Shown here piece by piece: positions 1-7,756 of a stretch of 38,084 nucleotides of DNA (position 1 is its first letter; the number at the start of each line of letters is the position of its first letter). This DNA is from Fredinandcohnia onubensis (GTDB taxonomy: Bacteria; Bacillota; Bacilli; Bacillales; Bacillaceae_L): the NCBI RefSeq assembly GCF_002734285.1, contig NZ_NSEA01000034.1, positions 1-38,084 on the forward strand. Reading direction: 5' to 3'. Made by a program: the position numbers and the translations under genes. The notes beneath the pieces were generated by a model, which had not been told where the DNA came from, ran no database searches, and was given only the letters and a program-made list of their open reading frames with translations.

Positions 1-40
1 ATCCCTAATTATAGTTGTGTTTTGATTGTGGAGGGTTGTT

Positions 41-514
41 TTATTTCCAAACTTCATCAAGCTTATCTGCGTAAAATTCAATTGCACGTCTGTATTGTTG
101 AATATACTTATCCCCCGAGGTCGTGGCTAGACTTTTCAACAAAATTTCCATAGCCTCCTGATGTCGACCAAGATTATAGAGTGTCATCGCGTAAAAAGAA
201 TTGATCGCATGATTTTCAGGAAACAGCTCGATGCCTTTTACTAAAGTATCTTCCGATTTTTGATATTTTCCGAGGGTCCGATAAGTACTGCCTAAACCTA
301 ATAATGCCCCTTCTAAATCCTCATCTTTTAAACCTAGTGCGATTGATTTTTCATAAAAAGGGACAGCTTCCGATTCCAAGCCTAACACATCAAAACTCCA
401 GGCAACCTGATAGTTTAGTTGAGGATCATCTGGGGACTCTTTTACCAAACTCAATAGCCGTTGATTCGATTCCTTAAGATGGCCCTCTTTTCTAAGTTGA
501 AGAGCGTGCTTCAT
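41..514 (-). CDS. Tetratricopeptide repeat protein
   Basis: A 157-residue soluble protein made of helical TPR-like pairs (about residues 1-130), with recognisable Gly/Ala-Tyr spacing such as LGLGSTYRTLGKYQKSE and FYAMTLYNLGRHQEA. It has no signal peptide or membrane segment, so it is probably a cytosolic protein-protein interaction scaffold. Its ATG overlaps the stop of the upstream cysteine hydrolase by 4 bases (ATGA), and its GGAGA ribosome site lies inside that gene, so the two are translationally coupled. It is the last gene of a three-gene operon (VOC, hydrolase, TPR). TPR family membership is clear; the partner is unknown. Confidence 0.85.
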   Translation of the reverse strand: MKHALQLRKEGHLKESNQRLLSLVKESPDDPQLNYQVAWSFDVLGLESEAVPFYEKSIALGLKDEDLEGALLGLGSTYRTLGKYQKSEDTLVKGIELFPENHAINSFYAMTLYNLGRHQEAMEILLKSLATTSGDKYIQQYRRAIEFYADKLDEVWK

Positions 515-1041
515 TTTTGATAGGTCTCCTTATATTCATCATAATATAGAACCTCAATAGCATTTGACCAGTTGAGGACAGTTCCCACAAAGTCCTTGAT
601 ATCGAGTCCTCTCATCTCATACGTATCTTCAGTATTGGTAGTCCCAGTTGCATCTTCAATAAAGGTTACTTTATAGCCTCGATCATATCCCGAAATGGCG
701 GTAAACATGCAACAGAACTCTGTTTCAAAGCCAGTAATAAATATGTGTTCTACTCCGAGTTCCTCTAAAATACTCGCTAGTTTTGTTTTGAAAAAGGCAC
801 TCGGTGTCTCTTTTTCAACGATATAATCAGCAAAATCTCTGACAGATTCGTGTAATTCAGAGCCCTCAGCTTCCCGATATAACGGACTTTCCTCAACACT
901 GTCGAAATGACGCACCATAATTACCGGTAGTTTTTTCGTTTTGAAATCTTGAATAATCTGTTGAATTTTGTGAAGTTCCTCGCTAAAATCTTTAAAATTC
1001 ACTATTCCATTTTGGACATCAATCACTAGCAATGCTTGCAT
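511..1041 (-). CDS. Cysteine hydrolase, isochorismatase-like family
   Basis: This is an isochorismatase-fold hydrolase of 176 residues, normal for the family. The expected triad is visible: Asp8 in LVIDVQNG, Lys77 before the TPSAF segment, and Cys110 in the TGFETEFCC turn with the usual cis-peptide context. Members hydrolyse isochorismate, nicotinamide or other small amides; the substrate cannot be read here. It starts 4 nt after the stop of the VOC gene, with a GGGAGGGT site inside that gene's end, and overlaps the TPR gene by 4 nt. Cytosolic. Cys111 next to the nucleophile is unusual but not unique. Confidence 0.88.
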   Translation of the reverse strand: MQALLVIDVQNGIVNFKDFSEELHKIQQIIQDFKTKKLPVIMVRHFDSVEESPLYREAEGSELHESVRDFADYIVEKETPSAFFKTKLASILEELGVEHIFITGFETEFCCMFTAISGYDRGYKVTFIEDATGTTNTEDTYEMRGLDIKDFVGTVLNWSNAIEVLYYDEYKETYQK

Positions 1042-1045
1042 TTAT

Positions 1046-1453
1046 TTACCCTCCCTTTTTAAATGTTGGACTGAGTTCGCTCCAAACGTCGAATTGGTTA
1101 CCGTCTGGATCTCTAAATACAAAGTTCTTACCTGCATGACCACGGTCTTCGATTTCTCCGACTGTGATTTGATGTTCTTTGTATTCTTTATGTAAGTTCT
1201 CTAATGCTTGTAAACCATCAACCTCAAAAGTTAGTGAAAAGCGTTCATGACCTTTTGCATCGATGAAGTTTGCGGATTGTCCTTCCCGTGCTGCAACAAG
1301 GAAAAAACTTTGATTCGCCAAATCGATGATGGCTTTGTCCTCATCCATATAGTTTAGCTTTGCTCCAAGTTTTTCAGTGTACCAGCTGGCTGAACGCTCC
1401 ACGTTTGAAACAGGAAGATAAGTGGTACCCACCCGCATGAGTTTTTGTGACAT
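1046..1453 (-). CDS. VOC family (glyoxalase/bleomycin-resistance fold) protein
   Basis: A 135-residue vicinal-oxygen-chelate protein. It has the N-terminal pattern of VOC proteins (LPVSNVERSASWYTEKLGA), a central beta region, and the C-terminal FVFRDPDGNQFDVWSE strand that normally carries the metal-ligand Glu. These proteins bind or rearrange small ligands, for example lactoylglutathione, dioxygenase substrates or antibiotics; the substrate is not predictable. It is the first gene of the operon with the cysteine hydrolase and TPR protein. A GGGGG-type ribosome site precedes the ATG. Confidence 0.87.
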   Translation of the reverse strand: MSQKLMRVGTTYLPVSNVERSASWYTEKLGAKLNYMDEDKAIIDLANQSFFLVAAREGQSANFIDAKGHERFSLTFEVDGLQALENLHKEYKEHQITVGEIEDRGHAGKNFVFRDPDGNQFDVWSELSPTFKKGG

Positions 1454-1564
1454 TTTTTTGGCCCCCTTTTTCCGACAGGATTTGTAATGTACTTTATTCG
1501 AGTTTAATCTTGATTTCCCTTTTATTTTTATGAATTATTTTCCAGTAGAGGACATGATGAGCAT

Positions 1565-1604
1565 AAAAAAGAAGCCATCTCCTTTTGTTGGACTGGCTTC
1601 TTGT
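1565..1604 (-). terminator. Rho-independent terminator after the lipoprotein-GNAT-SRPBCC operon
   Basis: Nine-base arms AAGAAGCCA (1569-1577) and TGGCTTCTT (1594-1602) pair. On the minus strand the stem is followed by a run of T residues. It lies just past the stop of the SRPBCC gene at 1615. Confidence 0.85.
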
Positions 1605-1614
1605 CTAATCTTAT

Positions 1615-2091
1615 TTAGTTAAGTTTAGCGATGGCTTGGACGTATTGTTCGTACAAGGGTTCCCAGAGCTTTTTACGGTCATCCACTTGTTTTCCATCTA
1701 GTAAAACACCGATGACATCTAAACAAACATGCCAACCGGCTAAATCTCTCGGTGTATGATCCGTTAGCTTAGTGATTGTTTCAATTAAAAGCAGTTTGCA
1801 TCCATTGTGCTCAGGGGTCAGCTCAAAGCGCACTTTGTCGTCTCCCCATGTATATTCCAAAACAGAGTGGTCGCTAAAGTCTGTGATATTCATTTCCTCA
1901 AAGGTTCCATCTCCCATATCAAATAAAATACGGCCACCCTTCTGAAGACCATCAACCTTTAATTCTGAAAACCATGTTTGTAGTTTATCGTTCTCTGTTA
2001 ACATCGCCCAAACCTCTTCAACGGAGTGTGAAAAGTGGCGTTCGAATGTTGCTATGTAATTTGGTTCATTTTTTTCAAGTGTTGCTAGCAT
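1615..2091 (-). CDS. SRPBCC (AHSA1/START-like) family protein
   Basis: A 158-residue START-like ligand-binding fold. It begins with the typical FERHFSHSVEEVWAMLTENDKLQTWFSE segment and ends with a long C-terminal helix. Conserved AHSA1-type elements include GGRILFDMGDG and LEYTWGDDKVRFEL, then LLLIETI. Proteins of this type bind hydrophobic ligands or act as co-chaperone-like modules; no catalytic residues can be assigned. It has a GTAGGAGG ribosome site, lies 10 nt from the upstream GNAT gene, and is the last gene before a strong terminator. Confidence 0.87.
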   Translation of the reverse strand: MLATLEKNEPNYIATFERHFSHSVEEVWAMLTENDKLQTWFSELKVDGLQKGGRILFDMGDGTFEEMNITDFSDHSVLEYTWGDDKVRFELTPEHNGCKLLLIETITKLTDHTPRDLAGWHVCLDVIGVLLDGKQVDDRKKLWEPLYEQYVQAIAKLN

Positions 2092-2101
2092 GTTGTACCT
2101 C

Positions 2102-2626
2102 CTACTTCATTTTCGTGCCAAAGCTTGTTTTTAAATCATCCCATCCGTAAACTGCTTCTTTCAGTTTCTTCCCGCCAATTTCGACTTCGACTGAATCTAG
2201 TTTGCGGGCTCCAAGTGCTTCGTAAAATAGACAGGATTTGTTCTCTTCCAATACTAATACTAGCATGGCGTTTATATTTTTACCTAATAGTTGTCTTACA
2301 ACAGGGGCTACTAACTTTTTCCCCAAGCCTTGACCCTGATATTCTTGTAAAATATATATGGCGTAGAGCTCTCCATGAAAGTTTTCGTATTCCCCGCTCC
2401 GTTCTTTCCCACCACAGGCAAATCCTACGACTTCACCTTGCTCATTTTCTGCTATAAATATATGTCCGTTAGGAATTCCCTTTTTCCACATCAATTCCCT
2501 AGATTCATAAGATAATTGCTGTAGAAAGTCATCAGGTACAATTCCTGAGTGGGTCGATTTCCAACTGTCGACATGCACCTTGGCGATGCCTGATGCATCA
2601 GTTATAACCGCTTTTCTTATTTTCAT
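2102..2626 (-). CDS. GNAT family N-acetyltransferase
   Basis: A 174-residue Gcn5-related acetyltransferase. The acetyl-CoA binding motif A is clear: LYAIYILQEYQGQGLGKKLV (Q/R-x-x-G-x-G/A type), preceded by the GEVVGFACGG strand, with the C-terminal FYEALGARKLDS motif typical of the family. It transfers acetyl from acetyl-CoA to an amine; the substrate is unknown. It starts 9 nt from the upstream lipoprotein gene and is followed after 10 nt by the SRPBCC gene, indicating an operon. Ribosome site TAGGAGG. Confidence 0.9.
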   Translation of the reverse strand: MKIRKAVITDASGIAKVHVDSWKSTHSGIVPDDFLQQLSYESRELMWKKGIPNGHIFIAENEQGEVVGFACGGKERSGEYENFHGELYAIYILQEYQGQGLGKKLVAPVVRQLLGKNINAMLVLVLEENKSCLFYEALGARKLDSVEVEIGGKKLKEAVYGWDDLKTSFGTKMK

Positions 2627-2635
2627 AATGTCCTC

Positions 2636-3109
2636 CTATCTTACTTCCAGTGCAAAGGCGTAAAATGCATCTCCGTTTGAGACATTCTTTTCGTTTTCAT
2701 CCATCCACCAAACGCCATAGGAATAGTAATATATCCCTTTTTCCTCGGGTGCTGTAAAACGATGATTTTCTACTTTTACTTCTGTTTCCTTGTCACCATT
2801 ATAATAGGCTACGTGCACCTCATTTGGCATTGGTTCATAATCCATCACGAATGTAATTTCTTCACCAGGCTGCACGACGACCGGATCTTTTCCTTCTAAA
2901 AGAGCTTCTGGCCCTGCTGTGTCGACACACTCACCTGTATTTGAAGTGCTCCAGCAATACGTACCTAGTTTCGTTGGATATGTCTCATTTCCGACTTTAA
3001 CCATCGTCTCAGGTGGTTTGCCTCCTGTTAGTTTACTAGCATCATTACCACCGCAACCTGCTAGAGTAATTGAAATTCCAATTAGAAGTACAAGCATCCA
3101 TCTTTTCAT
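2636..3109 (-). CDS. Small secreted lipoprotein, unknown function
   Basis: The start was placed at the ATG at 3109 because the GGGAGG site is 7 nt upstream; an ORF start at 3124 would lie inside or before this site. The N-terminus (MKRWMLVLLIGISITLAGCGG) is a textbook lipoprotein signal with lipobox LAGC. The mature part, about 135 residues, is beta-rich, with Cys residues in the TYCWSTSNTGECVD segment that could form a disulfide. I do not recognise the domain. It is first in the operon with the GNAT and SRPBCC genes. Confidence 0.82.
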   Translation of the reverse strand: MKRWMLVLLIGISITLAGCGGNDASKLTGGKPPETMVKVGNETYPTKLGTYCWSTSNTGECVDTAGPEALLEGKDPVVVQPGEEITFVMDYEPMPNEVHVAYYNGDKETEVKVENHRFTAPEEKGIYYYSYGVWWMDENEKNVSNGDAFYAFALEVR

Positions 3110-3173
3110 CATGTGTCCTCCCATTGTGCGCTTTACTAAACTGACGAAACATTCTAAAAAAGGTTACACATTT

Positions 3174-3213
3174 TGAAACCAAACGGCTTATTCTTCCGTA
3201 TATTTGGTATAAT
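3174..3213 (+). promoter_or_regulatory. Promoter of the PspB-sized gene: extended -10, plus a candidate ECF sigma-W-like site
   Basis: TGGTATAAT at 3205-3213 is an extended -10 (TGnTATAAT) for sigma-A. Overlapping it upstream, TGAAAC (3174-3179), 17 nt and CGTA (3197-3200) resemble the sigma-W consensus, which prefers 16 nt. Either would read into the gene at 3257. The sigma-W reading is an inference. Confidence 0.5.
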
Positions 3214-3256
3214 GGAATATATATGAAGAAACGGACTTTTGTAAGGAGGTTATCTA

Positions 3257-3481
3257 ATGACAGGTCTTGTTACGGTTGTAATGATTTTTTCAATTCCACT
3301 TGTTGCCATTATTACGAGTCACTTTCAGACACAATCTAAATATAAACATAAAATGATCCAAGATGAATTAGAGTTAGAAAAGCTGAAGCATGATAATTAC
3401 TTGCTCGAAACAGAGAAAATGCGTGTCGAGCTCGAAAAGATGAAACTTGAAGCCCCAAAGGATGAAACGAAGATTATTTAA
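3257..3481 (+). CDS. Small membrane protein with C-terminal coiled coil (PspB-sized)
   Basis: A 74-residue protein with one N-terminal transmembrane segment (about residues 2-21, LVTVVMIFSIPLVAIITSHF). A strongly charged heptad-like coiled coil rich in Lys, Glu and Leu follows, to about residue 68. Size and topology recall PspB of the phage-shock system, but I cannot show homology. It has a strong ribosome site (TAAGGAGGTT) and is monocistronic, with a terminator 90 nt downstream. Genes of this kind are common in Bacillaceae and uncharacterised. Confidence 0.78.
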   Translation: MTGLVTVVMIFSIPLVAIITSHFQTQSKYKHKMIQDELELEKLKHDNYLLETEKMRVELEKMKLEAPKDETKII

Positions 3482-3568
3482 GTAAGTAGTCCGATAAAAA
3501 TCTCAGTTCAAGTAACATACGTTTTCGCAACGTAAATACCAAGGCAATTAACAATACAATTAACACCC

Positions 3569-3604
3569 AATAAAGCCAGGCACCTTGACCTGGCTTTATT
3601 TTAA
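3569..3604. terminator. Bidirectional terminator between convergent genes
   Basis: A perfect 12-bp inverted repeat (3569-3580 and 3589-3600) with loop CACCTTGA and a T-rich right flank. It serves the plus gene ending at 3481, and its right arm contains the stop codon of the minus gene ending at 3596. Confidence 0.85.
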
Positions 3605-3952
3605 ACTCCCCATCATTTTCATTAATAATTTTTTAGGAAGTTCATAATGAGCTATTAATACAAGCAAATATAAATCGAATAACCAAATATTTGAGCTTAT
3701 ATCATAATCCTCTTTATTTATTTTCTTTTCGAATTCATTCATCAAACCTATTAATAATGCACAAACAAGAAAATATAGATATTGTGTTAACACATATACC
3801 CAATCTTCTTGAGTTCCTCCTATTGCAGCAATCCCTGAAAATACAGATACTACGAAGAACCATATACTCAGTAATATGGATATAACTAAAATAACAAATC
3901 GAACAAACCCAAAAATATATAAGGCGAGCGTTTTAATTTTTATCACCACCAT
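3596..3952 (-). CDS. Hypothetical membrane protein
   Basis: A 118-residue AT-rich gene encoding a hydrophobic protein with about three transmembrane segments (residues 10-35, 38-70 and 88-105). It has no recognisable domain. The start is uncertain: the ATG at 3952 is followed directly by GGTGGTGAT, which looks like a ribosome site for a start slightly downstream, but no good alternative codon is present. Its stop lies within the bidirectional terminator. It is probably a real but poorly conserved membrane protein. Confidence 0.55.
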   Translation of the reverse strand: MVVIKIKTLALYIFGFVRFVILVISILLSIWFFVVSVFSGIAAIGGTQEDWVYVLTQYLYFLVCALLIGLMNEFEKKINKEDYDISSNIWLFDLYLLVLIAHYELPKKLLMKMMGSLK

Positions 3953-4025
3953 ATGTAAATATACTTCGGTAAAAGCCTATACATACCACCTTCATTTACC
4001 TTTTTAGGGTGTATTTTTTTACTCT

Positions 4026-4523
4026 CTACAATTTACTCATAAAATCATGAATCTCTTTTTTTCCTCGTAAAATGACCACAGTTTTATCCTTTGCTAATCG
4101 GTTAAGCCGTTCCTGCATTTTTTGAATTCTTGGTTTATAGGTCGTCCAGATGAATTTGATAAACTCCCAATCTAATTTTTCAGTACAGCCAAGGTCTGGA
4201 CGCTTTTTTCCAATGTGTGTTAGATAGCGTTTAAGTACCTGGTAGAGGCACCTATATCTTGGTAGTTCCAGATAGATAATGGTATCGGCTTGCTCTGCAC
4301 GAAGGTCAAAGGTTTTGCTATAATTGCCATCGATAATCCAACTGTCATTCCTGAGAATCTCCTCTTGGGCTTGTGTAAATTCTGCAAGTGAAGCCTCCAC
4401 CCATCCTGGTTTCCAAAAGTAGCTGTCTAAATGGAACACGTCAATTCCAGTTTTATTACCTAACTTTTGAGCAAATGTAGACTTTCCAACGCCAGCCGAT
4501 ATTCCGATGACCATGATTTTTTT
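4026..4523 (-). CDS. P-loop kinase-like protein (topology modulation / FlaR-like family)
   Basis: The start was set at the ATG at 4523, which has GTGAGGG 8 nt upstream; the extension to 4568 has no ribosome site. The 165-residue product begins with MKKIMVIGISAGVGKST, a Walker A loop, followed by a VFHLDSYFWKPGW segment that is typical of DNA topology modulation protein (FlaR-like) and adenylate-kinase-like proteins. An acidic IIYLELPRYRC strand and the C-terminal IQKMQERLNRLAKDKTVVILRG match that family. It is probably a nucleoside or small-molecule kinase with unknown substrate. It is divergent from plsC. Confidence 0.85.
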   Translation of the reverse strand, partial: KKIMVIGISAGVGKSTFAQKLGNKTGIDVFHLDSYFWKPGWVEASLAEFTQAQEEILRNDSWIIDGNYSKTFDLRAEQADTIIYLELPRYRCLYQVLKRYLTHIGKKRPDLGCTEKLDWEFIKFIWTTYKPRIQKMQERLNRLAKDKTVVILRGKKEIHDFMSKL

Positions 4524-4615
4524 CATGCAGACCCTCACTTTTTTAGTATTTTCGACCCATTCTTTCATGCTATAATTTTACTAGTTAATTAGATTTAGAA
4601 TAAGGGGTCAGTTAC

Positions 4616-5215
4616 GTGTATCATTTTATTGCAAATTTAGTAAAAGCCATCCTTACAACTACAGGTGGAATTAAGGTTTTTAACAAGGAACAGCTGCCAA
4701 AGGACGGCGCCTATGTTGTTGCTTGTACGCATACAGGTTATATCGATATTTTGTGGCTTGGTGTTTCACTACTCCCTCGACAAATACATTATATGGCAAA
4801 AAAGGAATTGTTCACAAACAAATTTATCGGTGGCTTTTTAACAAAGTTAAACGCCTTCCCAGTGGATCGTGATAACCCTGGTCCGAGTGTGTTAAAAATT
4901 CCATCTAGATTGCTTTCAAAAGGGGAAATCGTAGGAATCTTTCCAAGTGGAACACGTACGAATGAGCAATCTGCGCTTAAACAAGGAGCGATTACAATTG
5001 CACAGCGCAGCAAGGTACCTGTCGTTCCCGCTGTGTATATTGGGCCAAATACGATTGGTGAGTTGATTAAGTTTAAAAAGGCAAAGCTTATTTTCGGTGA
5101 ACCCATGTATATCGCCTCTCCAGATATGGACGCAAAGCAAGCACGTGAGCATTTCACCCATGAATTGGAGAGAAGATTGGGATTGCTTCGAGAAGATTTA
5201 AACAAGAAAAAGTGA
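4616..5215 (+). CDS. 1-acyl-sn-glycerol-3-phosphate acyltransferase (PlsC family)
   Basis: A lysophospholipid acyltransferase of 199 residues that would acylate lysophosphatidate at the membrane during phospholipid synthesis. It has the catalytic HX4D motif His39-Asp44 (HTGYID), the FPVDRD block (81-86) and the motif III region FPSGTR (109-114). In motif III the usual Glu of FPEGTR is Ser, which may alter phosphate binding, so this may be a paralogue rather than the housekeeping enzyme. GTG start with an AGGGGT site; the hydrophobic N-terminus fits membrane association. Transcribed alone. Confidence 0.88.
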   Translation: MYHFIANLVKAILTTTGGIKVFNKEQLPKDGAYVVACTHTGYIDILWLGVSLLPRQIHYMAKKELFTNKFIGGFLTKLNAFPVDRDNPGPSVLKIPSRLLSKGEIVGIFPSGTRTNEQSALKQGAITIAQRSKVPVVPAVYIGPNTIGELIKFKKAKLIFGEPMYIASPDMDAKQAREHFTHELERRLGLLREDLNKKK

Positions 5216-5236
5216 TTTGGAAAACGTTTAGACAGA

Positions 5237-5275
5237 TGTGAACTGCACATCCTCCAATGGGGTGCAGTTCACACA
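5237..5275. terminator. Hairpin between convergent genes
   Basis: A perfect 12-bp inverted repeat, TGTGAACTGCAC (5237-5248) with GTGCAGTTCACA (5262-5273), lies between the convergent acyltransferase and P-loop genes. A T-rich stretch follows about 10 nt to the right, so it is probably a bidirectional terminator, although not canonical. Confidence 0.7.
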
Positions 5276-5290
5276 TGTGCCAAGCATTTT

Positions 5291-5851
5291 TTATAATTGA
5301 AATTTTTGCTTGATCATTTTCGCTACTTCTGCAGCGCTTAAATGTGTATTGTCAATTTTGATATAGTTATCGAATGTGATTTCACCATCAAATGAATTCA
5401 AGCGATGTTTTTCCATTGTCTTTTTGATGTCATTTTCAGACCATTCGATGTCGCGCTTTTTAGGTTTATGTTCGAGGCGATTTGGTGTTTTATTCCGTTT
5501 GAATCTCTCTTCCACGTCAGCTTCGAGTTCGACATAATAAACAGTTGCCCCTCTTGATTCAAAAAGCTCAGATAAATCTTTTACATACTCCCAATCTGAT
5601 TCCATATCGAACATCCAGACATACGTAAATATCATGCCATCTAAATCACTCTTTGATGCTTCTTCAAAAATCTCCTGACGAAACAATTTTACTAATCGTT
5701 TCCCTTCTTTTGTACTATAATCGAAAAAATGACTGACTAAATCGATCGTCATGTGATTGTGGAACAGCTTTAAATCTGTTATTTTCGCTAGTTCCTGTCC
5801 TACCGTCATTTTGCCAACCGCTTGAGGTCCAAAAAGATGAATAAATTTCAT
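5291..5851 (-). CDS. AAA-family P-loop ATPase / shikimate-kinase-like protein
   Basis: A 186-residue P-loop protein with Walker A at residues 8-16 (GPQAVGKMT), then KLFHNHMTIDLV, and a Walker-B-like DGMIFTYVWMFD strand. The lid-like region RFKRNKTPNRLEHKPKKRD carries several Arg and Lys residues, as in nucleoside and gluconate kinase-type folds. This is a common uncharacterised Bacillus family, probably phosphorylating a small molecule. It has a GGGG ribosome site and is monocistronic. Family assignment is good; substrate unknown. Confidence 0.83.
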   Translation of the reverse strand: MKFIHLFGPQAVGKMTVGQELAKITDLKLFHNHMTIDLVSHFFDYSTKEGKRLVKLFRQEIFEEASKSDLDGMIFTYVWMFDMESDWEYVKDLSELFESRGATVYYVELEADVEERFKRNKTPNRLEHKPKKRDIEWSENDIKKTMEKHRLNSFDGEITFDNYIKIDNTHLSAAEVAKMIKQKFQL

Positions 5852-5968
5852 AGCGTTTCCCCTTTTCTTTCCAAATATTTTAACATAATTTTACAAAAAT
5901 TCACGTACTATTTTTCTAGTTTGTAACCTTTTCACATAAATTTTCGCCAAATAAGATGAGGTGAGAAA

Positions 5969-6325
5969 ATGAGACGGATTGTTTTATTTTTTAGCTTTTT
6001 CACTTTGTTGCTTGCAAGTTGTGGTACGAGTGGGCAAAATGGCAATCGTGCCGAAACAACTATTACTGGCTATATTCTTGAAATCGGGGATCGAATCCTG
6101 GTTAATGAACACATTACTGGAGCGGAATTTGAGACAAAAACAGATCAAGAAATTTATGACGAATACTATTATTCAAGTATTTTTTTCAGTGTCAGTTCTG
6201 TCGACAAGTCAGTTATTTCAAAGCTCGAAGTTGGGCAAAAAGTGAAAATTGTGGTGGATGGCGGGATTGCAGAGTCTGCCCCAGCCCAGGCAAAAGCGAG
6301 TAAAATTGAGATTGTTGAGGAGTGA
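5969..6325 (+). CDS. DUF3221-type lipoprotein
   Basis: A 118-residue lipoprotein with signal MRRIVLFFSFFTLLLASCG (lipobox LASC). The mature domain matches the DUF3221 pattern: a GYILEIGDRILV strand near the start and a LEVGQKVKIVVDGGIAESAPAQAKASKIEI strand at the end, an OB-like small beta fold. Function is unknown; it is anchored on the outer face of the membrane. GAGGTGAG ribosome site, transcribed alone, followed by a strong terminator. Confidence 0.85.
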   Translation: MRRIVLFFSFFTLLLASCGTSGQNGNRAETTITGYILEIGDRILVNEHITGAEFETKTDQEIYDEYYYSSIFFSVSSVDKSVISKLEVGQKVKIVVDGGIAESAPAQAKASKIEIVEE

Positions 6326-6356
6326 ATGCTGCGACTTTTTGGGTCGCAGCATTTTT
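6326..6356 (+). terminator. Rho-independent terminator
   Basis: Stem ATGCTGCGAC (6326-6335) with GTCGCAGCAT (6343-6352), 7-nt loop and a following T run. It starts directly after the DUF3221 gene. Confidence 0.92.
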
Positions 6357-6395
6357 AATGATTTGTGCTGATGTATAAGTCATAAATCTTCCAAT

Positions 6396-7622
6396 CTAAA
6401 CTGCCTTTTCCTCTGAAAAGTACATTTTTTTCGTTGGCTGTGAGACGAGGATGATCACAAAAACAGCAAGCACCACGCTAATAATAGATAATGTAACAAT
6501 CGTGTATCGTAACGGCAGAAGGTCGCCCATGATCCCAATAAATAATAGGAAAACAACGGACACTGCACTTTGTAGGACACTTACGATACTTGTGACACGA
6601 CCCATGATTTCAACAGGTACATTATTTTGATAAAAGGTGTTAAAGCCTGTATTTGAAAAGGCAAAGAAGAAGCCTAAGATAATAAAACCAGTTGCTGCCA
6701 TCGCAAAGGATGTGGACAGGGAGTAGATGAAGTAACCAGCTGCAAGCATAAAGAGTCCTGTTCCGATAAGGGCACGAATCGATAAAAATCTTGAAATGAA
6801 AATGACCAATAACCCTCCGGCAGCATAGCCAATCCCAGTCACACTCATTAGTAAGCTATACTCCACCTCAGTTAGGCCAATCACCCTTTGAGTAAAAACC
6901 ACTTCCTGCGAATCCATAGCCATTGTAAAAATATCAAATATGATAAAGCTGGAATAGATGGTCATCACAAATACTGCCTCTTTACCAAATCGGATGACCA
7001 CTCTCCAATCTTCTAGTAGATTCTTTAATTGAAGCTTTTCAGTTGTTTCACTTTGGCTACTATCGATATTCGGTAAAAATGCGATAAGAATGGCAGAAAT
7101 GACAAAGGAAATGGCATTACTATAGATTGCGATTTCAAGACTGCCAACAATAAGAAACACACCCGCAATCGCTGGTCCCGTAATGAACGCACCAGAAGAA
7201 ACCAAGCTTCTAATCGAATTAAAGGTCTTCCGCTGTTTCTTTGGAATGAGGGCAGTTATATAGGTAGTTGATGTCGGATTAAAAAAGGATTTAGCAACAC
7301 TGATTACAAATAACAATGCATAAATCATCCAAACACTTGGAAGAAGTGGGATGATGGCGACCGCAATGGCCCGAACAATATCCGTGATGATCATGATTTT
7401 CTTTTTATTTGAACGGTCAATGATGCTCCCAGACCACCCGTTTACAAGGATTGACGTAATGGGACTGACAACCCATAGAGCAGCTACTGCCGCGGCCGAG
7501 CCCGTCATTTTTAAAACAAGTAGATTAATAGCAACAAGATAAATAAAATCCCCCAAAGAGGATAATCCCAACCCTGTTAATAGCAATGCAGGGGACTTCC
7601 ACTCTTTCATTAACGGCTTCAT
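6396..7622 (-). CDS. MFS transporter (macrolide/enterobactin-exporter-like, MFS_3 type)
   Basis: A 408-residue integral membrane protein with about 12 transmembrane helices. It has the motif-A-like loop SIIDRSNKKK between TM2 and TM3 and the second-half counterpart after TM8. The sequence style (start MKPLMKEWKSPALLLTGLGLSSLGDFIY; TTYITALIPKKQRKTFNSI; NVPVEIMGRVTSIVS) is that of drug or siderophore exporters of the MFS_3 type. The substrate is not predictable. Ribosome site GAGGG. It is monocistronic and divergent from the glutathione peroxidase gene. Confidence 0.87.
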   Translation of the reverse strand: MKPLMKEWKSPALLLTGLGLSSLGDFIYLVAINLLVLKMTGSAAAVAALWVVSPITSILVNGWSGSIIDRSNKKKIMIITDIVRAIAVAIIPLLPSVWMIYALLFVISVAKSFFNPTSTTYITALIPKKQRKTFNSIRSLVSSGAFITGPAIAGVFLIVGSLEIAIYSNAISFVISAILIAFLPNIDSSQSETTEKLQLKNLLEDWRVVIRFGKEAVFVMTIYSSFIIFDIFTMAMDSQEVVFTQRVIGLTEVEYSLLMSVTGIGYAAGGLLVIFISRFLSIRALIGTGLFMLAAGYFIYSLSTSFAMAATGFIILGFFFAFSNTGFNTFYQNNVPVEIMGRVTSIVSVLQSAVSVVFLLFIGIMGDLLPLRYTIVTLSIISVVLAVFVIILVSQPTKKMYFSEEKAV

Positions 7623-7697
7623 TCGATACCCTCATTTTCAAAAGATTTCCTCTCCTTTGAATCTTACATGAAAAGCTGTATGAAAAGAAGTCCAAAC

Positions 7698-7726
7698 TTG
7701 AATCCTACCTCTAGATAAATTACGAT
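7698..7726 (+). promoter_or_regulatory. Sigma-A promoter of the glutathione peroxidase gene
   Basis: TTGAAT (7698-7703), 17-nt spacer and TACGAT (7721-7726), 30 nt upstream of the ATG at 7757. Hexamers and spacing fit a vegetative promoter. Confidence 0.6.
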
Positions 7727-7756
7727 AAAGATATTCGTCCATAGGGAGTGAGTAAA

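Noticed and set aside
4789-5250. Minus-strand open frame of 153 residues
   Set aside because: Antisense to the PlsC gene, which has clear motifs; no domain of its own.
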